Shown piece by piece: positions 25,105 through 36,035 of a DNA stretch of 64,000 nucleotides (positions within the stretch are counted from its first letter, which is position 1; each line of letters starts with the position of its first letter). The notes beneath the pieces were generated by a model, which did not search any database, was not told the origin of the DNA, and saw nothing but the letters and a program-made list of their open reading frames with translations. Location: contig CM032666.1 in the NCBI GenBank assembly GCA_019095985.1, positions 50,948,027 through 51,012,026 on the forward strand, written 5' to 3'. The stretch comes from Streblospio benedicti. Taxonomy: Eukaryota; Annelida; Polychaeta; Spionida; Spionidae. A program made the translations under genes and the position numbers.

Positions 25105-25204
25105 NNNNNNNNNNNNNNNNNNNNNNNNNNNNNNNNNNNNNNNNNNNNNNNNNNNNNNNNNNNNNNNNNNNNNNNNNNNNNNNNNNNNNNNNNNNNNNNN
25201 NNNN
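25105..25204. other. Assembly gap (100 N)
   Basis: Exactly 100 N, a placeholder gap of unknown true size. Confidence 0.99.
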
Positions 25205-25329
25205 TACCACATCTATATTTTATTAATGCCCTACCACTAATTGAACAAATTAGTAATTTAAATAGCCTGCTATACCACTCATAGGAGTTTATAGAGAAAA
25301 CCTTTTTGAAAAACAAAATCAAAAAATAT

Positions 25330-25620
25330 TACTGTAAAAAATGGCAGCCATCTTTAATTACGGCGGCCATCTTGAAATCCGGTGAACACCAAATGTCTTG
25401 AAATTTGGCGACTGCTATCTACTACATATGTGCAAAGTTTTATGATTCTAAGTGCTTTAGATTCTAAGTTATTAATGGAAATGTATCCCATACAAGGGTA
25501 TGTGCACATGGAGGTTACCATGGAAACGGGCGATTTGAGGTATGTTTGCACCGGATATTTTTTATACATCCATACTTTCAAAGGCCTGAGCACCTACTGA
25601 ACAAAATGAGATAGGATGTA
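25330..25620. repeat. Unclassified interspersed repeat-like block
   Basis: It contains AATGGCAGCCATCTT, GGCGGCCATCTTGAAATCC and TTACCATGGAAACGGG, motifs that look like recurring interspersed repeats rather than a gene. No intact coding frame with a known domain is present. Confidence 0.35.
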
Positions 25621-25689
25621 GCTTGCTCTACCGCCGGTAGAGGTATCTCCTTATTTAGGCCTCTTTTTGGAAATGGCCGCTAGTCTAAT

Positions 25690-26820
25690 AGAGGTGTTCT
25701 TGGTGGTCTTAATTGGAAGATGCACTGTAGTAATAAAAGACAACAGTCAAGTTTGTGGCTACTTTAACACATCGTTTATATTGGAATTTTTACTGTAGAA
25801 CTATTATTTGAGTTTGTATGTTGATGCTTGAAAAGACTATAAGCGTGAACGGATGAATCATTGTGGGTGATGTTTGATATCAGTTGACAATCAAAACAAC
25901 TAGTGGTGACAATTTTCTAAATCATATTATCTCAACAGGAAATATTCGATTTCAAACAAAGTCATAATAATATAATGCAAGCACAACCAATTTGATAATA
26001 TAACCATGTTTTAATTAATTAATGTAGAGTTTATTGACTACATGCACATGTTCTCATTAATTTGTATTCTATCCGTGCATAAAAATTTTAAAACCAAAAT
26101 ACAATATATGAATATACACAGCCCACTAATTCTTTATCAAATGTTTACATATAAAACATTACAAATTTAACTATAGCTCATTAAGCATATTCTAATTATT
26201 GTAATACATAATTACATGTATATAATGATTGTTTTGTTCAGTTTCTGAAGCTAAAGTGACACAATAACCAAACCCATAGATTAAAAACAGTATAACTTTT
26301 ACAAAAGATGCTGTTTACACATAGATCCATGGGTTGGGTCCAGCAACGCCCCAACACCACGTTTCCCACCAAAAGAGTTCATTGCAATGTCTTTCTTCAA
26401 ATCCGTCATCCATCATTCCATCTGGCATACAAAACCCATGAGATCCTTTAAGTGACCCCTCCCCCACTTTCTGAAAACCTGCAGCTGCCAGTGGTATACG
26501 TGCATTACTATGTTGATGGTGCAGTTACTACTTGTTCATAAGTTGCAATCGATATGATATATATACACTTTGTCCCTCACAATTGTCATTCTGTCCTTTC
26601 ATGAAATATGTGCCACGTACATGGTGTTAACATTTACATCTGCAGAAATTCAATACACAAGTAAATGTTTTTTGAATTAATTCCTCCCAGCTTCAAAAAA
26701 CTGCCATCACAGAAACATTAACATGACATTAACTGACATAATTATTACAATTTTGAGTGAATCCCACCTAAAACATAACCAGTAAAATACATGTATTCAG
26801 TATCAGTGCACTCCATAATA
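25690..26820. repeat. 3' flank of duplicated lectin block A
   Basis: This flank matches, in order, 46430-48660 (locus B) and 52701-54600 (locus C). Examples are the AACCATGTTT + AATTA region, TCACAATTGTCATTCTGTCC, AAATTCAATACACAAG and TTACAATTTTGAGTGAATCC. It shows that the lectin loci were duplicated with several kilobases of downstream DNA. The first 325 bp also have a recent inverted copy at 11224-11575. No gene of its own was seen. Confidence 0.8.
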
Positions 26821-27943
26821 CGATAGCTCCGCGGGGATATCACACTTCACACTTACTTTTTGTCAATGAATTACCTGTGAACAAAGCCATAAGGGACACT
26901 TCACAGTTCAGAGTTCACACTTCACAGCTCATAGTTGACAGTTCATGGTTCACACTTTACACTTCACACTTCACAGTTCATATTTCACAGTTACCACTTC
27001 ATACTTTACAGTTCACATTTCAGAGTTTGTACCTCACACTGTACAACATGTTTCAATGCAGATTTCAGCTACACCTTCAAAGTGATGACAGCTGATTTCT
27101 ATTTGGCTGTTAATCATTCAAGGCAAGTTATTTTATAATAATTGAGTTGTCCCCAACTATTGTGCTTTATAATTACTTTGCTTTACCTTAATTTCGTTTA
27201 TTATGATTCTCTTATACGGTAAAACTGGAACTTTTGACTTATCAAGGTGTCATATTAGAGATCAATGAAAATATATTTTTCCTCAGTGTTAGATAACACA
27301 AAAATAACACGTTTGATATGATGTGATTGACAATGATATATACAAGCACACTACCCCCACCAGTATGTTATTCTACAATTATATAATGTAATACTTAGTA
27401 GTTTTGATCAGCATCCACCAATCATTAAGCTTATTATAACTTGTGCATTTCAAGTCTGTAGAAAAGATCATTTCTATTTAAAAATACCTCCAATATGAAA
27501 CCTTTATAATAGTCAATAGCTCCATTTTTACAGATTAAGAGAATCATAAAAAATAAGGTATAGCAAAGAAATTGTATAGTTCAGTATCATAATAGTGATA
27601 CTTGGGACAACTCAGCTGATAGACAATAAATTGCATTGAATGGTTAATAAACAATTAGATATCAGCTGTCATCACTTATAGAAGATATGGCCTAAATCTG
27701 CATTGAAACAGGTTGCATTTTGTGATGCATTAAGTTTGAAGTGTAAACTGTGAAGTATAAAGTGGGGAAATATGAACAGTGTAGTGAAAACTATGAAGTG
27801 TGAAGTATGAATTATGAACTGTAAACTGTAAAGTGTGAACTCTTAATTGTGAAGTGTCCCTTAGGGCTGTTGTTCACAGATAATTTATTGGCAAAAAAGT
27901 AAGTATGAAGTCTGAAGTGTGATGTCCATGTGAGGCTTTTGTA
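26821..27943. mobile_element. ~1.1-kb long-inverted-repeat (foldback) element with target duplication
   Basis: Arms of about 420 bp (26835-27250 and 27500-27940) are imperfect reverse complements. Both carry degenerate TTCACACTTCACAGTTCA-type repeats (minus sense in the right arm), then AAGGGACACTTCACA, TTTCAATGCAGATTT, GATGACAGCTGAT and GAGTTGTCCC. The 250-bp loop is AT-rich. CCATAAT flanks both ends (26813-26819; 27944-27950). Blocks B and C have the site without the insert, so this is a locus-A-specific insertion. No transposase. Confidence 0.8.
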
Positions 27944-28089
27944 CCATAATGCCCTCCTCCCCATAGATTGTACTGTATTTATTGATGGGCTTCAAGTTTA
28001 AGAGTAAACTGACAATTGACATTCAGCTTAACAACAGCCCCTTATGCTGTAAACCATGTGCTTGTGTATGACGCTGCAGCGAGGAGCGC

Positions 28090-31000
28090 CTATTTCTCAC
28101 AGATGTAATTGTTAATGTGGGTACATCGAATGTCATTCCATTCATAGTTGTACTTATTCCGTGCGTGAGCGCACCTCTCCCAGTAGGAGTTTTTGTCGTT
28201 GTTGGGCTCACCACTCGCCCACCTGGTATATTCTATCTCCTGTGTGCTTTCGGGGTTGATCATCCAGGTGCCGGGCAGCGTACCAGCCATCTCGTAGATG
28301 GACAGCCAGAATCCTCCTGCATACCCCAGGCCTACAACACAAACATGTCGACGTCACAATGAGATATACAATCTGTATTAACATGATAGGCAACAGGGAT
28401 TTCCATACAATGCTTGGGCATGTATCAAATCCGTGTCACGGTAAATCTCTAACAGTAATTAACAGTTACCATGAAATGGTAAACATAATACACAGTTATG
28501 TAGGAAATTCCTTATATTCATATAGTCTTTAATATGGGACCTACTCCCACTTACTCTGTTTATACTATTATTCAACTTCACCGTTTTAGATAAAAAAAAC
28601 AGTAATTTATACTGCACCCTGTTTTTAGTTCAACATGATCTAATTAAATACATCGATTGATGCATTGGATAAAATAACATGTTTCATTGTTAGTGCAGGG
28701 ATTTATGTTTAACGTTTCCTAGTAAAGTATGAATATGCGAGACTCACTCTGATCATTGGTGACTTTGTCCAAGATGAATGTGTTCTCCGCATCCGAGGTG
28801 ATGGTGAGGAGCTCTGCACCAAGACTCTGGCAGACGGCACGGCAGTCGGGTTGGGTGCATGTGGAGGTGGCTGGGGCAAAGTAATAAGATTTGCCATCAT
28901 AAAGAATCCATTCTGAAACACCAAAGGACATATACATCATTTATGAAATACTACTACTGTAGCCGAGTGGTGAACTCGTAACCACAAGTTTATGAGTTTG
29001 ATTCTCGGTTGGGTCTGGCGGTGTGTGTTGAGCAACTCATGCCTATCAGGTTGCACACTCTCCATGGTACTACAAGTTAAATAGTTACAGTTTAGGCAAT
29101 TGAACATTTATGTCAGTGATAAGCACGTCTGAGCTATGGTTGTGATGTGCTGTATGCTCACCGGGAAGTGGAGTAAGACAAACTCAGACAAAGATGCTGT
29201 TTGAGTGTTTTCCATGTAAGTTCAGACGAGAGGTTATTTTACGTGTAATACACAGCGGACATCTGTAAGAGAAACATTTGGCAAGCATTAAAGTTCCTGA
29301 AGGAATGTGGTGAAGAAAATCCACCTATGGTATTAGTGCACTATACAGAGGTGTCCACTTGGGCAGGTTCCTCTGTGTCTGTAATGCCTAGGGCACATTC
29401 CACCGCAAGGTGGGTCTACAGCCAGTCTACGATAAAAAACGCAAGGAGATTGTAACGATCCATGAGTGTACAGTGGGCAAACGTAGGGTTTTTCAAGGCA
29501 GTACGGTGCCCCCAGAAGAAGTTTGGCTTGCCAAACTTCTTCTATGACCACACTACGTCATAGTCTTACCGTAAGGAGGCAGTGCGGAAACCTTACGTCA
29601 AAAGCAGAGGATTTACCCGCACGTTGTCAGTACAGAAACAGTGCCAGCGCAGTGCGTTCCCTGTACCTTCCACATAGAAATACCGCACATTAGTTATCCC
29701 ACCGTGCGTAGAGCGTAAGTTATCTGCGAGTACAACGTACGTTTGATGTATGTTGATCTCATGGCCACCTCAACAAAACCATTCCCTGGGCCGACACACT
29801 CATAACGCACGAAATCCGTACTGATGTGCCCACAACTGTACTTTTGTCAATGCATCCGGAAAACATCAAAGACACCACAGAGCCCTCGCTAAACACTCAA
29901 TATCTATACATATAATAGAGGTTGAATGCTGGTTAAATATAATGAAAACGAACATGAAACACACAAGTTAATATTGTTAAATTTGCATGTGAAAAATGCC
30001 ATGTTATAGATCTATAAGATGTGATATTTATACCGCTACAGTCTAGCAACGCATACTTATTTGTCCACTGAGCATAGGTTTAAGTTACCCGGCATTAACA
30101 TGCGTATATTAATCTTTATGTACTGACCTGAGGTTTCACAGTTACGCCAGTTACTAACTATGCAGGAGCAGCTGTATGTGGACCAATCGGCGCTGGGTGT
30201 ACAAGATCCACCATTCTGGCATGGGGAAGAATTGCAGGGATCCACTAATCAAAATATGCAAAAAAAACATCAGTGTAAACGGAGTTGTTTACTTTTTGAA
30301 CGTTATTGAAACTATTATGGGGACAGTCGTTTTTACCCGGAAGTAAGTTGTTTGCAAAAACCCGTTGAAAACTCGACATTTATGAACAAGTTTTCTCGTA
30401 AAATTAAGAGAGATTGAAACGCACAGTGATTATGGGAACATTGAAATAGTAGTAAGGCAGGGAACGCGCCTAGGTTTGAAGCGCAAAACGGCACTGGTGG
30501 GTAAAAAATGTCCGAAATTCGAGATTCACTACGGGGGCGCCGCTTTCGAAGCAAGGTCAGTAATTATATAAGTATAATAGAGGTTGAATGCTGGTTAAAT
30601 ATAATGAAAACGAACAAGAAACACACAAGTTAATATTGTTAAATTTGCATGNGTAAAATGCCATGTTATAGATCTATAAGATGTGATATTTATACCGCTA
30701 CAGTCTAGCAACGCATACTTATTTGTCCACTGAGCATAGGTTTAAGTTACCCGGCATTAACATGCGTATGATAATCTTTATGTACTGACCTGAAGTTTCA
30801 CAGTTGACGCCAGTTACAAGGGGGCCGCAGGAGCAGCTGTATGTGGACCAATCGGCGCTGGGTGTACAAGATCCACCATTCTGGCATGGGGAAGAAGAGC
30901 AGGGATCCACTAATCAAAATATGCAAAAAAAAACATCAGTGTAAATGGAGAATAGATACTACGTGGTACCATTCTACAATGGGATACAATCACACATTAA

Positions 31001-32749
31001 CTAGTGGTGTTGTTTGCACCCGGGCACACAGTTGAAAAAGCACCAGTGTACATTTATAAATTATGCACATACATAATCTTTTTTTATTTGAACGCATATT
31101 TTGATAAATACTAAAAATGCCTTCATTGCACTCATGACCTTCTGCCATAATTACTAGGGCAGAGAAGAACACTCCAATAACATGTTGTATGCCAAACTGT
31201 AAGAATTGGTAGATACACGTTTTTTTAGAAAAGGGGGTGGGTGTTGCACTAAAGGGATCTCATGGGTTTGCTATGTGCAATAGATAGCAAACATACCAAA
31301 CACTCTACCTAAATAAGCTGCTTTACTAACGTTTTTTTGCTGAAAAACCCTCCTCAGATATATTCACATGTCTATAAATGTGGTAACAACAAAACTGGTA
31401 TTTTTCATATTGTAAACAGACGACATATTATAAATTCGTGACAGTTTGGGATTTCCATTCCTAATCCTTTTCAATGGATAGTGTGAAACGGACTAACAAA
31501 CATATAGCAAAACTCCAAGTAGAGTTAAACAGCTGGATATTTACTTGATTGGGCTTTGAAGTGTTCTTTGTATTAGAGCATGATGACAATAGCGTGCCTG
31601 AAACGGAATCACTGTGTTAAAGTGTTGCGGTGGAAGCATTGGTGTTTATATGTTAATATTTAACGATAGTCCTTGATTTTTTCAACTGTAGCGTCACATC
31701 AAATCACCTATTGAGAAGTTATGTAGCTCTCCACTAATTTGAATTTGGATATAAAAGCCCTAACTGTCAGCAACACATATTTTATTTTGTGGTGATGACA
31801 TATCAGACCAGCAACTAAAGCGTAGTAGCATGATGTAATTAGTTTGCTATCTTTTCACTTTTCCCTCTAATATATGTACAAATTATTGTATTAGTCCTAA
31901 TGTGTGTCTTTATCTGTTAATTTTTGTACTTCAAAATATAACATTTTATCCTGCATATGCTTACATAATCATTCCTGTTTTAAAATGTGTGTATTTAGCT
32001 TTTAATGTAAATAATTAGATAACTATAAATGTTATGCAATGTTTTTGCTTTGTCCGTCATATTGTTCTACAGCCCATTTTCTCAATTCGAAAATTCAACA
32101 GCATTAACACACTTAGAATAAATGTACCAACTTGGTGGTTTAAATTGTCATTCCCAAAGTAGATTCGCTCTTTCAGTGGATACCTTTGGCCTCTCTGTAA
32201 GATGCACCATGCGCATATCACCTACACAATAAGTTTGAAATAAATTGCTGAAAAAGTGCGGTATACAGTGTGTGCCATGGAGTAGCATTATTTAGCTATA
32301 GTGTGGGGAAGTGGCACATACATTGTCGCCGTGGATTTCTATCACCAATGAATATGTTAGATTAACAACTTCCATTCACCTCTTCCTTAAATAGAGCCAA
32401 ATGTGAAAGTTTTTAGTAAATATATCAACACTAACTGAGCCTCTCAAAAGTTTTCAGTGCTAGATAAAAACACATAAACCCCCTTGAAATGCTAACAGAA
32501 TGAGTACCTTTTTGGAGTGTAGTCTTGGTGTGATCATCATTGTCCATCTGTTGGCAGCTGTCTGTGTCGAAATACTTTCCCTTCGTTCTTAGGTTCTTCC
32601 TGGCGCACGCAATGGCGCCAAACGACTTATCCTTGCTTTTTAAGCTCTTTGTTCAGCTTGAATCTCGCATTCCTCTTATTTCCCGAGTTTTCCTCAGCTA
32701 ATACTGTCAACGTGAGGCACATCCAAATAAGAAAAAAGCTGAACTCCAT
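28090..32749 (-). CDS. Secreted EGF + C-type lectin protein, locus A
   Basis: Exons on the minus strand, all introns phase 1 with GT/AG: leader 32749-32508, EGF-1 30909-30790, EGF-2 30244-30128, lectin-a 28912-28748, lectin-b 28331-28090 (TAG). The plan is a signal peptide (FFLIWMCLTLTVL), a basic two-cysteine spacer, two six-cysteine EGF modules (DPCSSSPCQNGGSC …) and one C-type lectin domain with six cysteines. EPN (in GEPNND) and WND (in EWNDIRC) are the residues that bind calcium and mannose-type sugars in this fold, so a secreted carbohydrate-binding, possibly immune, role is inferred. Expected length is about 294 residues. The leader exon carries one extra A in an A-run (see separate entry). 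AATAAA on the minus strand (27983-27978) lies about 110 nt after the stop. Exon edges rest on sequence alone. Confidence 0.75.
28960..29195 (+). mobile_element. tRNA-derived SINE, copy 2 (lectin A intron)
   Basis: Head GTAGCCGAGTGGTGAAC … GTTTGATTCTCGG, body GTGTTGAGCAACTCATGCC, CAGGTTGCACACTC and GTGCTGTATGCTCACCGG. It lies about 50 bp upstream (gene sense) of the lectin-a exon in antisense orientation, at the same intron site as copies 3 and 4. Confidence 0.85.
29385..29895. mobile_element. Locus-A-specific ~511-bp insertion with central perfect palindrome
   Basis: Blocks B and C read TGTCTGTAAGACTCAATA without interruption; in A this is split after TCTGTAA and resumes with CTCAATATC. The insert is GC-richer than its surroundings and contains AGAAGAAGTTTGGC-TT-GCCAAACTTCTTCT (29514-29543), a perfect 14-bp inverted repeat with a 2-bp loop. 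No convincing terminal repeats or coding frame were found. Its class is unknown. Confidence 0.65.
30128..30244 (-). CDS. Locus A second EGF exon, altered last loop
   Basis: This exon is 117 bp, against 120 bp for the neighbouring EGF exon at 30790-30909. It is identical in most codons up to the fifth cysteine. Then the canonical GPLVTGVN between cysteines 5 and 6 is replaced by IVSNWRN, because small compensating indels shift the frame locally and then restore it. All six cysteines and both phase-1 borders survive, so the exon is usable, but the glycine-containing loop typical of EGF folds is lost. The two exons sit in a ~660-bp tandem duplication (29905-30290 / 30569-30960). Confidence 0.75.
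30300..30565. other. Non-homologous filler between EGF duplicates in locus A
   Basis: The ~260 bp between the two EGF duplication units (from about TTGTTTACTTTTTGAACG to GCGCCGCTTTCGAAGC) has no match in blocks B and C. It is richer in CG than the introns around it, so it is probably inserted DNA at the duplication junction. A single undetermined base lies at 30651 in the next unit. Confidence 0.45.
31180..32500. other. Large intron of locus A, homologous to locus C intron
   Basis: It matches 56930-57990 nearly collinearly, for example GGCAGATCC-like start, CTCCTCAGATATATTCACATG, CTTTTCACTTTTCC and AGATTCGCTCTTTCAGTGG. No exon was recognised between the leader and the first EGF exon. Confidence 0.7.
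32508..32749 (-). CDS. Locus A leader exon with +1 frameshift
   Basis: It is homologous to the intact 241-bp leader exon of locus C but 242 bp long. After NKELK the run reads AAAAAGC where C has AAAACC, and the frame ends two codons later. Downstream of that point the other frame encodes the conserved SFGAIACAR, RTKGKYFDTD and DNDDHTKTTLQ up to the GT donor. This is either a true lesion or a homopolymer sequencing error. The start ATG (32749-32747) is chosen because it opens the hydrophobic signal sequence and matches the locus C start. Confidence 0.7.
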
Positions 32750-32789
32750 GTTTGCTGTGTGCTTTTCACAGGTGAAGCCGCGGCACTGT

Positions 32790-32835
32790 GACAGCAGTGA
32801 CTTGCTGCACGCGGTTTTCATATCACTTGTTGCTA
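32790..32835 (-). promoter_or_regulatory. Putative core promoter of locus A, altered TATA box
   Basis: Aligned with the locus C promoter, the TATAAAA of C (58320-58314) corresponds here to GATATGAAAACCG (minus strand, about 32824-32812). The surrounding sequence, GTGCAGCAAGTCACT and the upstream CAGTTGC region, is conserved. The TATA consensus is therefore lost in A. A start site is not otherwise defined by the sequence. Confidence 0.4.
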
Positions 32836-33024
32836 GGCCACACCACCAGTGACGTCATGCCACGTGGCAGTTGCAGCGTGGTTGTAGCAGTAAATGGGGT
32901 AGTGTGTTGCCAGGACCCTGCATGGGAAAGTGTGTCATCAAGACCCTGCATGGGGTATTGTCTCCACTGGTTCATACAGATATTACTATGAGTGATGTTA
33001 CACTGGGTTTATCATTAAAATCCT

Positions 33025-33330
33025 CATGTAAAGTCTCTCTCACAGTGTAAATACCCTCCCCTGCCTTGTGCAAATACCATCTTCTTGTGCATAAGCCCAC
33101 CCCTTTTGTAAATGCTCTCATCTTCGTTGTGTAAGTGCCCTCCTTTCCTTTGGAAAAAGGCCACCCCATATGTCAGGGCCCCCTCCTTTTGTTAATGTCT
33201 CCCTCTGTGTATAGGATCTCCCCTATGTAAGAGTCCGTCCCTGTGTAAGATCTTTACCGCTCCTATGTAAGGTCCCTCCATCTCATGTGTAAGATCCTTT
33301 GCCTGTATGGGGTCCTGCCCTGCGGTTACC
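33025..33330. repeat. Degenerate ~17-25-bp minisatellite upstream of locus A
   Basis: Variants of TGTGTAAG + 'nccctccc' recur through the interval. A homologous array lies at the same distance upstream of locus C (58530-58810). The array therefore predates the duplication of A and C. Confidence 0.75.
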
Positions 33331-33494
33331 ATTTTCAAAACCTATCTGCTAATTGGGATGACTTCCCAGGTCAAAAATGGAGAAAATGATGCGATGCTGC
33401 GCTCGCTAATTTTGATCTACTCATTGTTGTAATCATAAGACCACATGCTATCATCTGTCATGTAAACTCTGTTTAAGTAAATAAAAAGCCTCTG

Positions 33495-34340
33495 TTAGCC
33501 TATCTCAAGGCCTTTAAATGATCTGACATGAAGGCCTATTCTAAAAGCCTCTGTATGACGTCAATTTTGCAAAGAATTTTGCTAAAGTGACGTCATTTAC
33601 TAAAAGCACATGGCTTCTATTTAAGAAACAGCAGCAAAAACAGCAGTTGGGTATTTTCCCGTTTAAGCACGTGATACTGTTTATTTGTAATGTGGTTCTG
33701 GTTCATTAATTCACAAATAAGCCAGCCCCAGTTAGTAACAGGAAGTTTTAGCATGTGGTACTGTTTATTTATATTGGGGAATGTTTGATGATGTTCTGTT
33801 TTGTAATATTTTTAAGACATAGCTTGCAAAAGATTGGATATGAACATTTTCAAATAGTCTTACTTTATCAAATGATTTTAAGTTTTCTTTTTCACACAAC
33901 AAGCACTTATAGTAGGTAGGAGGTTGAAGTCTTACATCCTTATTTGTTTTTATTTGTGTACTGTAGTTACCTTTCGGGGTCTATTATTTGGAGGTGTATC
34001 CATTTTGGTAAAAAGAAACTAAGTCATACATGTACAAGTAACTGAGAAACACATCACGATTACATACTTAATATCTTGGCTGACCCTTACCTGATCACCC
34101 ATGCATACATGTTCTGCTGCTTCTGCAGCTGTTGCTAGTGATGACTCTGGTTTTAAAGGCTATAACAGGGCAGGATGTTTGAGGCTGCATATTTAATATC
34201 AGTGGAATTCCTAGCGTTCTGTAAAAGACCTTATATCTATTAGAGTTAGCGGCCGTCACAATTGTACTTGCTCGTTGACACGAGTGGTTTATGTAATAAT
34301 AGAAATAAAAACTATTAGATATAAGGTCTTTTGAAAGACT
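33495..34340. mobile_element. 846-bp insertion in repeat unit 1, 9-bp target duplication
   Basis: AAGCCTCTG stands at both borders (33486-33494 and 34341-34349), and the other units have the uninterrupted site (AAAAAGTCCC + TGTGTG). Near its right end is a 110-bp hairpin: AAAAGACCTTATATCTAT at 34223 pairs with its complement at 34312-34332. No coding frame was recognised, so its class is unknown. Confidence 0.65.
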
Positions 34341-34737
34341 AAGCCTCTGTGTGTGGTCGTTATTCGGTACATCATTACTAGTACATTTGGATGGCAACAT
34401 GACAGTTTAGACTTGTTTATAGTACTGAGCCACACCATGTCATCCACACTGCACAAACATGGCAACAGACAGGTCGTAGGGGATGGAGTGTAACATGATA
34501 GTTCCAGTGATGCACAAGAAAATTTGATATTACATATGTTATAAAACACAATTTGGAGAATGCCCGTATTAAAACAACTTTCCCTTTTTGAAACAATGAT
34601 AAATACTGCAGTATGACCCTAAGTATGAAGCAGTTGCAATTAAAACTGCTAAGTAGAACTTTCAGGCCTGCTCACATCATCATCCACGGCAATCTCTCGG
34701 TACATGTTTCCACTGGTGCATTAACTTGTGAATTGTA

Positions 34738-34998
34738 TACTCACACCAGGTCATTGGCATCTGTATTGTTTGTTTATCTTCCTCTGCTCCCCGAGGAGCA
34801 TTTAACACTTGCTACATGCTCAGCACTACAATTAGTGTTCACTCGCCTGACCTGTATCAACTTAATGTGTAGATATCAGAGAGAAATGTGCAATTGTTTA
34901 CAGTTGAGTCTGGTCAACACCAATCCAAAAACCTGATGTGTGTTACCAGGAATCAAACCCACGGCCCACGTGTCCAAAGTCCCATTACCTAGCCACTT
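34738..34998 (-). mobile_element. tRNA-derived SINE, copy 5
   Basis: On the minus strand the head has A box TGGCTAGGTAATGG and B box GGTTTGATTCC, then GTGTTGACCAGACTCA, CAGGCGAGTGAAC, GTAGCAAGTGTT and the 3' phrase GATGCCAATGACCTGG. It is embedded in repeat unit 1. Confidence 0.8.
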
Positions 34999-35350
34999 TC
35001 CCACAGCAGCATGCTTTAAACAGTTAAAGCATTTTGAAGGCTGTCGTATGAATACTGTAAAATGCTTGATTGTTTCAAATTTCATCACAACTCAGTAAAT
35101 CATTTAGTATGTAGTTCAATTGTATCCAAAATTAACTTCAAAAGTCATTTGATACCTTAAGCAATTTGCTGTGATATTATGGTAGTATTTCAGATTCATA
35201 TATTAAATAAAATCATATCAACAGCACAAGATAATTGTATTCATGAAGTAATATTCTGACATTTGATATGCAAAGATGGCATATGCTTTGTTTTTCTGTA
35301 CCGTGCTTATGTCATTGGATACAAAAACAAATGAAGTGTATATTGTCAAT

Positions 35351-36035
35351 GCGTCGCTTCAGCAGCTGAAGCAAAGCCATGTGTTTGTATCATGTTTATG
35401 TATCTATGTATGTCTCCAGACTGGTTAGAGTGTTTACCAATGAACTGATTTTGTTCAAACTTTATACAACTACATTTGTATGTGGTTTGACATGACACCA
35501 TAGTGATTCGATTTTGGGTACACTGTCAATTAACGTGTATTTTCCACAGAACCATATTTGGTCCTTTTTCAACATTTTCTAAAGCTAATGCTTGTAAGAA
35601 AACATTCAAACTTAGTACAATGCTTAGACGTCTACTGAATATCAATGGTGTCCAAATTTGGCACCTTGCCAATTAATGTTTACGTTCCAGAGAGCCATTC
35701 CAATCATTCTTTATTCTATTTTTCCATTACAGTTTCAATACTGTTTTAAACATGACCATCAAATAAGCATAATGGTTATATTAGATCAAAATTGCTCAGA
35801 GAGCACAGCGTCACAAGATTAATGTTGATTCATTGGCATTTGATATTTAGTTTAGCCATGTTTACAAAACACCTATAATCCAATGCCAAGAATATGCATG
35901 TAGATATATAGGTGAATCATGCATTAAATAAGACATTTCTGCTTTAATGCATTGATTGTGAAGTAAATATATCTTTATTGCCCAAGAGTCCACGATGTTC
36001 TATCGACACTGTGCTCTCTGAGCATTTTGATCTAC
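35351..36035 (+). mobile_element. Helitron-like non-autonomous element, copy 1
   Basis: The 5' end is GCGTCGCTTCAGCAGCTGAAGC (a near-palindrome), followed by a short TATG run, TGTCTCCAGACTGG, then about 450 bp of body. The 3' end reads CTTTATTGCCCAAGAGTC … GTGCTCTCTGAGCATTTTGATCTAC. In addition, 35776-35850 is an inverted copy of that 3' end, so 35776-36034 can fold back on itself. It shares the design (subterminal GCGTCGCT inverted repeat, microsatellite, 3' hairpin) with the copy at 43555. Confidence 0.55.

Larger units (their letters stand above)
33411..36035. repeat. Repeat block, unit 1 (interrupted)
   Basis: It begins with TTTTGATCTACTCATTGTTG and ATCATAAGACCACATGCTAT, is split by an 846-bp insertion, resumes at 34341 (GTGTGGTCGTTATTCGGTAC) and runs through a minus-strand SINE to a Helitron-like element ending near 36035. 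Unit 2 (36036-38135) repeats the same order directly after it. Units 3 and 4 share the first ~1.0 kb but then differ. No gene. Confidence 0.8.

Noticed and set aside
34095-34549. Overlapping minus-strand frames of about 100 codons
   Set aside because: They span the border between an insertion and a repeat unit, and frames of this length are expected by chance; no domain is present.
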